From Candidatus Treponema faecavium (lineage in GTDB: Bacteria; Spirochaetota; Spirochaetia; Treponematales; Treponemataceae), in the NCBI GenBank assembly GCA_019113455.1, contig DXHG01000226.1, forward strand, positions 1 through 10,099: a stretch of DNA of 10,099 nucleotides. The letters are read 5' to 3'. The position numbers and the translations under genes were made by a program. Of the stretch, positions 8,201-10,099 are shown in pieces (position 1 is the stretch's first letter; the number at the start of each line of letters is the position of its first letter). The notes below the pieces were generated by a model. It worked only from the letters and a program-made list of their open reading frames with translations. It was not told the DNA's origin and ran no database searches.

Positions 8201-8373
8201 TCCTGTGCCGATGCGCCAGGATATACGGCTATCACCATCACGGACGGCATAGACACGTCGCCCATAAATTCCACATTCATTGATGAAAGCGCGACGCCGC
8301 CGAAAACACCGAGCACAATAAGCAGCATAGCGATAACGACCGTATGCTGCACCGCATATGCCGATATTTTCAT
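3757..8373 (-). CDS. RND efflux permease fused in frame to a TolC-type outer-membrane factor
   Basis: One uninterrupted frame of about 1538 residues. Residues 1 to ~1045 are a full-length RND proton-driven exporter: TM1 near 11-32, periplasmic porter region, TM2-TM6 (about 330-490), TM7 near 530-550, second porter region, and TM8-TM12 (about 860-1035). This length matches AcrB. TM4 reads GMVVDGSIVMIEEV (D400, then Gly where AcrB has a second Asp). TM10 reads VVVNNGIILIDYVN (Asn938 where AcrB has Lys940). Residues from ~1049 form a signal peptide and a TolC-family trimeric channel with two helical/beta repeats (FDLQQPLFTWG and LGIKTTVWDGG mark the paired strands). The start is ATG at 8373 in a TGATG overlap with the adaptor gene, with GGGGG at 8380-8384 six bases upstream; a GTG at 8376 is an alternative. 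The substrate cannot be told from sequence. Fusion of pump and duct is unusual; a lost stop codon or an assembly indel at the junction must be excluded. Confidence 0.9.
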   Translation of the reverse strand: MKISAYAVQHTVVIAMLLIVLGVFGGVALSSMNVEFMGDVSMPSVMVIAVYPGASAQDMADDVASVMEDDFVTLPDFKSVSSELSNSVCITTITFRDGVEPYDQINEVRNRVNKLAEQLPDGLLGVPEVLVGGAEMLPVVTFSMHTGGDVGSATAYVEDELRPRITAIPGVSQVSITGGSELRLNIELQLAELAARNISVLNVYQALNYANVSLPAGSAEYEGRTINVRYSGELSSIEDIENLPVGSAGTTIIRLSDVARISLGYPEETFSVSDGENDIIVVSVTKRSDGNTMQIAARVKEILAESEQETGGAVSYNIVNDDSRTIAASLQTVVSSGIGGVVMAVIVIFLFLIDLRATFIIGLSIPLSILFTFIGLRAAGISINLMSLSGMVVALGMVVDGSIVMIEEVYRYYRAKGAGGRYLYTVRESILHGADEVGAAIFASTATTVVVFIPIACLTGIVGMVLRDISITLILALSASFVSAVVIVPFLMKLFLREDRSTVDRIMIVDRIMSCVESRYRRMLDWSLSSWKFIVFLSAAILGATVFIVSALGLSFIPSTDNSDFYIDVEFPDGCTLAQTESGMKQIHALLERHVPEVQNAVYYAGMSQSFAGSDGSSVNLGYVHVVLVPVAERSRDIHDIILQMQETISGSIPDVSVKVSNGGFDKLLGYVTGGGGYGLTLVSEDMQLLYDTALSVCDFLLEDPEVITASLNTSMDDRSLVIDAVHDYMGSLGISSYEAGLTSVILLQGMDAGSFRNEADDSRYDIRLFSDITNKTITVDDISDMRIISAAGTPVSFANIADIRTEQTVSRVNHKDRANTITVSATLVSDDTSGVNARVNRYLADNPLPPGVRSEAGGVVELIGDAIPPLLLALGIAWFLVYTVMVLQFERFRQPLIIMATIPFCLIGVILGLLLFGSSMNMVSLLGVISLGGVVVNNGIILIDYVNLLRRRKMDEAQQAGTPLSVEEQLASLRECVADGSASRLRPIFMTTLTTMLGVVPMAVARGEGAEIYAPLGQAIAGGLLTSTLITLFIIPVLYYITEKRSLMRVKKRSGGGTGGASSVQKTIAATLLCVLPWSVFSQEAGDPAAASYASYTFEELCASMEEYNAELQKAQEEYARALLDVKDAKAGYQPKIDLSIGGAYMFNPLIDDIYINTKDIAGEIGDAFPPISSILDSIEDRDILMYEGTGNALYTFQFDLQQPLFTWGKITNAVKLYTLAADVRRLQYESKRAQLEAELESRLAALYYLDKITALLEQQRLYAARLVTLSQEAMRSGMLLEQDVKAAEVQAAYLQVTAAEIQQQQYEMLLALRRMTGIGTLSIESFAFEPREDVYLSIAAMPRSETQALAVDPEQDALQILDKLYETALLAEKIAKGTIYWKPDIALQVSVGFSGSMTKLFTGQSSALDDLVANVSLGIKTTVWDGGKLWNNIKRQGSAVATAGIEREDAAAALRETVNEQCGIMDLSKLKIAYQELRISSAQANRDRYQKLFDAGYGSERDVLQADIERTTAEIELYREKMNLAIAACTVQAIIN
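3770..3786. other. 17-base perfect palindrome at the convergent gene ends
   Basis: GCCTGCAC (3770-3777) and GTGCAGGC (3779-3786) are exact reverse complements around a single G. It lies inside the last codons of the TolC module and 36 bases past the mutL stop. A GC-rich hairpin could form in transcripts from either side and protect or stop them, but no T-run follows on either strand, so a standard rho-independent terminator is not supported. Confidence 0.4.
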
Positions 8374-9491
8374 CACATGCCCCCGTTCAGGCTCGCCTCA
8401 AGAGAGATTTCTGAAGCGGAAACTTTCTGACCATCATAAATCTGGTTATGGCCGGAAATAATAAAATACTGCCCAGCATATTCAGGCGGCACCATACACC
8501 ACTCGCTGTCGGCGATACGTTCGCCAAACGAGACGCGGCGCGCGCTTGCGTTGATAATGTCGTACACAAAACAGGAGCCGTCGATGCGCAGCGCCGTTAC
8601 CGGTATAGCGGGCACCGCTTCGTGCGCGCGGTATACAATCCGTACTTTTATATACATACCGGGACGAAACGCTTCAATGTTATCCTGCAGGCGGCACACT
8701 ACTTCAAACATCTTTGACCGCGCGTCAATATACGGAGAGACAGACTCTATCGCCGCACTGCTTTCTGCCGCCTGCGATATGCCTGAAACCGCTTCCCGCA
8801 CGACCGTTACGGAAAAATCGTCAGCGGAACCGCCCTCAGAAAAAAGCGGAAAATATTTTTCCGGCACCTGCAGGCGCACCACGAGATTGTCCAGATCAGC
8901 AATCACCGCGACAGGCTGTTCCTGACTTGCGGCACTGCCTGCCGCAAGCGGCGCCATAAGCACCGTGCCGCTCACCGGTGCTTTTACCGCCGCATACCCA
9001 AGCTGCAGCCTGGCAAGGTCATACTGAGCTTTCGCTGCGTCGCGCTGCGCGGTTATCGTATCAAAATCCTGCTGCGTCGCAGCTCCCGCTTCGTAGAGAC
9101 TGTGCACGCGCACATAACTGTTCTGAATTCCGGTATACGCAGCCTGCGCCTGAAGCATCTGTTGGCGCAGCGGCTCTTCGTCTATAACGGCGAGCGTGTC
9201 TCCTTCAGCAACAGACATGCCAGCCTTAACCGGATACTCAAGGATCGTGCCCGACACAAACGGCACAACCGGAATCATGGCTTCTGCCTCTATATAGCCG
9301 CTCAGCACAATTGCCGATTCTATTGTCTGCACCGACGGCTGCGCAATCTCTACGGCGGGAGGAGGCGCGGTATACGAAACCGTACTCCTATCGGAAAATA
9401 GTTTAATAGGAATAAGCACGGCAGCGATTATAACGACGACTGCCGCATACCGCAGCATAACGATCATCTTTTTTCTTATATCCGCTTTCAT
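8373..9491 (-). CDS. RND efflux periplasmic adaptor (MFP/HlyD family)
   Basis: This 372-residue protein would bridge the inner-membrane RND pump and the outer-membrane TolC-type channel in the periplasm. It has a basic N-terminus and one membrane anchor (about 11-32) with no lipobox, so it is probably a membrane-tethered adaptor rather than a lipoprotein. The usual order follows: first lipoyl half (about 75-104, PFVSGTILEYPVKAGMSV), a short helical hairpin (105-167), second lipoyl half (168-200, VKAPVSGTVLMAPLAAG), a beta-barrel (about 203-295), and a membrane-proximal domain at the end. The start at 9491 has AGAGGA five bases upstream (minus strand 9502-9497). The stop overlaps the start of the permease gene (TGATG), a strong sign of translational coupling. 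It is the first gene of the efflux operon. Confidence 0.93.
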   Translation of the reverse strand: MKADIRKKMIVMLRYAAVVVIIAAVLIPIKLFSDRSTVSYTAPPPAVEIAQPSVQTIESAIVLSGYIEAEAMIPVVPFVSGTILEYPVKAGMSVAEGDTLAVIDEEPLRQQMLQAQAAYTGIQNSYVRVHSLYEAGAATQQDFDTITAQRDAAKAQYDLARLQLGYAAVKAPVSGTVLMAPLAAGSAASQEQPVAVIADLDNLVVRLQVPEKYFPLFSEGGSADDFSVTVVREAVSGISQAAESSAAIESVSPYIDARSKMFEVVCRLQDNIEAFRPGMYIKVRIVYRAHEAVPAIPVTALRIDGSCFVYDIINASARRVSFGERIADSEWCMVPPEYAGQYFIISGHNQIYDGQKVSASEISLEASLNGGM

Positions 9492-9512
9492 ATTGTTCCT
9501 CTGAAAAACACC

Positions 9513-9535
9513 TGCGCATATTGCGTGTGCGCATA
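9513..9535 (-). promoter_or_regulatory. Direct repeat of TATGCGCA at the presumed start of efflux transcription
   Basis: On the minus strand TATGCGCA occurs twice (9535-9528 and 9520-9513), 15 bases apart, each containing the palindrome TGCGCA. The pair lies just downstream of the TATAAT at 9542-9537, so a protein bound here would cover the transcription start of the adaptor-permease-TolC operon. It is a candidate operator. No regulator gene is present in the window. Confidence 0.35.
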
Positions 9536-9536
9536 C

Positions 9537-9582
9537 ATTATATATCTAACTATGCAGAATATGCCAGCACCAGGAATGTCAA
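9537..9582 (-). promoter_or_regulatory. Candidate promoter(s) of the efflux operon
   Basis: Two partial solutions are visible on the minus strand. A perfect -10 hexamer TATAAT lies at 9542-9537 with no good -35 at 17 bases; it would give a leader of about 40 bases before the adaptor ATG. A perfect -35 hexamer TTGACA lies at 9582-9577, followed after 15 bases by TATTCT (9561-9556), a weak -10 with a short spacer. Which is used cannot be decided from sequence, but the AT-rich region with both elements directly upstream of the operon makes a promoter here likely. Confidence 0.45.
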
Positions 9583-9628
9583 TTACTGCAATAACAAATC
9601 TAATTTATACCGAAATAAACACGCTGTT

Positions 9629-9691
9629 ATAACCCAGTTATCTATACATATAACCAGGTTGCCAGCCTAAAGCATGTTCGTTTGGTTAACC
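9629..9691. promoter_or_regulatory. Cluster of GGTTA/TAACC motifs upstream of the efflux promoter
   Basis: ATAAC-CCA-GTTAT (9629-9641) is an inverted repeat. ATAACC recurs around 9650-9655 and the palindrome GGTTAACC lies at 9684-9691. Read on the minus strand, CTGG(G)TTATA appears twice about 20 bases apart. The surroundings are AT-rich. These could be binding sites of a regulator acting upstream of the promoter; short AT-rich motifs also arise by chance, so this is weakly supported. Confidence 0.25.
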
Positions 9692-9747
9692 ATACTCGCT
9701 GCTTGTCGTGTAGAAAACATTGTCATTATCAGATGCTTTCATGCACC

Positions 9748-9802
9748 GCCAGCAGCTGCAGCGCCACACGTGATTTCAGCTGCGGCACGGACAAATGAGC
9801 GG
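9748..9802. repeat. Long direct repeat, copy 1 (55 bp)
   Basis: This copy differs from the one at 9894-9947 by a single extra A. It contains the palindromes CAGCTG (twice) and CACGTG, so a small stem-loop is possible. Read on the minus strand in an open frame it gives the peptide AHLSVPQLKSRVALQLLAVHESI, ending at a stop at 9731-9729. I do not recognise this peptide. The frame (9914-9729, 61 codons) has no clear ribosome binding site. Confidence 0.85.
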
Positions 9803-9893
9803 GTTCTTTCCAGCAAGGAGAAGTAAGAGCGTACCAGCCGCGCTTATGCAGACTGCCACTGCACTGCGAACACATGATGCGTATGGGTTTGCT

Positions 9894-9947
9894 GCCAGCA
9901 GCTGCGCGCCACACGTGATTTCAGCTGCGGCACGGACAAATGAGCGG
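9894..9947. repeat. Long direct repeat, copy 2 (54 bp)
   Basis: Same sequence as copy 1 minus one base, 146 bases further right. The 91 bases between the copies show no similarity to each other or to neighbouring DNA. On the minus strand this copy lies in another open frame (9972-9844, 42 codons) that reads TETAHLSVPQLKSRVA before diverging because of the one-base deletion. The matching peptide in both copies hints at a decayed, duplicated coding fragment, though no domain can be named. Confidence 0.85.
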
Positions 9948-10033
9948 TTTCAGTTAATAAGAAAGCCAGCATACTTTTATTCAGTTCTTCACGGAATATA
10001 AATATAGAACAGGACAGATTCCACAGCGAGGGG

Positions 10034-10049
10034 GAAGAAAAAAAAAGAA
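10034..10049 (-). terminator. T-tract after the 5S rRNA gene
   Basis: Read on the minus strand, the 5S rRNA end GCCAGGC is followed by TTC, then nine T (10046-10038) and CTT. The closing helix of 5S rRNA lies immediately before the T-run and could serve as, or sit next to, the transcription terminator of the rRNA operon. The 5' half of that helix is outside the window, so this cannot be folded here. Confidence 0.5.
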
Positions 10050-10099
10050 GCCTGGCAGCGACCTACTTTCCCGCATACGCAGTATCATCGGCGCAGGAG
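10050..10099 (-). rRNA. rrf: 5S ribosomal RNA, 3' part only
   Basis: The minus strand of the last 50 bases reads CTCCTGCGCCGATGATACTG, then a GCGGGAAAGTAGG block and GTCGCTGCCAGGC. This matches the conserved 3' third of bacterial 5S rRNA (compare GCGCCGATGGTAGTG, GAGAGTAGGGAACTGCCAGGC in E. coli). The terminal GCCAGGC would pair with the 5' end, which lies beyond the window. In most bacteria 5S follows 16S and 23S, so an rRNA operon probably extends to the right and is read toward this window. Only about 50 of ~115 bases are present, cut by the window edge rather than degraded. Confidence 0.9.

Larger units (their letters stand above)
9583..10033. other. Non-coding region between efflux promoter and rRNA operon end
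   Basis: About 450 bases with no credible gene. It is AT-rich up to about 9720 (GGTTA motifs), then of mixed composition with the direct repeat listed separately. The small open frames on either strand lack ribosome binding sites and known domains. No tRNA cloverleaf or insertion-sequence end was recognised. Confidence 0.5.

Noticed and set aside
9748..9947. CRISPR array
   Set aside because: Only two repeats, 54-55 bases long with a 91-base spacer; this does not fit the regular short repeat-spacer pattern, and no cas gene is nearby.
9729..9972. Small minus-strand genes of 61 and 42 codons over the direct repeats
   Set aside because: No ribosome binding sites, no recognisable domain, and they overlap each other in different frames; reported as repeats, with the shared peptide noted.

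Overview
The window looks like a stretch of a spirochaete chromosome, most likely Treponema or a close relative, with moderately high GC in its coding parts. This rests on the 3' part of a 5S rRNA at the right edge, on a Gram-negative-type tripartite efflux system, and on an endonuclease-type MutL, as expected in lineages without MutH. The genus is an inference; no search could be run.

Layout, left to right. Positions 1-269 hold no convincing gene. They contain a short repeated unit of palindromes, one followed by a T-rich run that could terminate a gene lying to the left. A rightward operon of three tightly packed genes follows: xseA and xseB (the two subunits of exonuclease VII, overlapping by 14 bases) and mutL (2 bases later). 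All three belong to mismatch repair and single-strand DNA processing. MutL carries ATPase, clamp-binding and endonuclease motifs, so this operon pairs a probable strand-nicking MutL with an exonuclease that can degrade the nicked strand.

After only 22 bases comes a convergent, leftward operon at 9491-3757. It encodes a membrane-anchored periplasmic adaptor (MFP/HlyD family) and then one very long open frame of about 1538 codons. Its first ~1045 residues are a complete RND efflux permease and its last ~490 are a complete TolC-type outer-membrane factor with its own signal peptide. The pump and exit duct are therefore encoded as one polypeptide, which could be split by signal peptidase at the internal signal sequence. 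This fusion is the most unusual item in the window. The permease also lacks two canonical AcrB proton-relay residues.

The right end, 9492-10049, is non-coding. It holds a candidate promoter for the efflux operon, short repeated operator-like motifs, and a 54/55-bp direct repeat present twice with a 146-bp period. The last 50 bases are the 3' end of a 5S rRNA gene on the minus strand, followed by a T9 tract. The rest of the presumed rRNA operon lies beyond the right edge and is transcribed in the same direction as the efflux operon.
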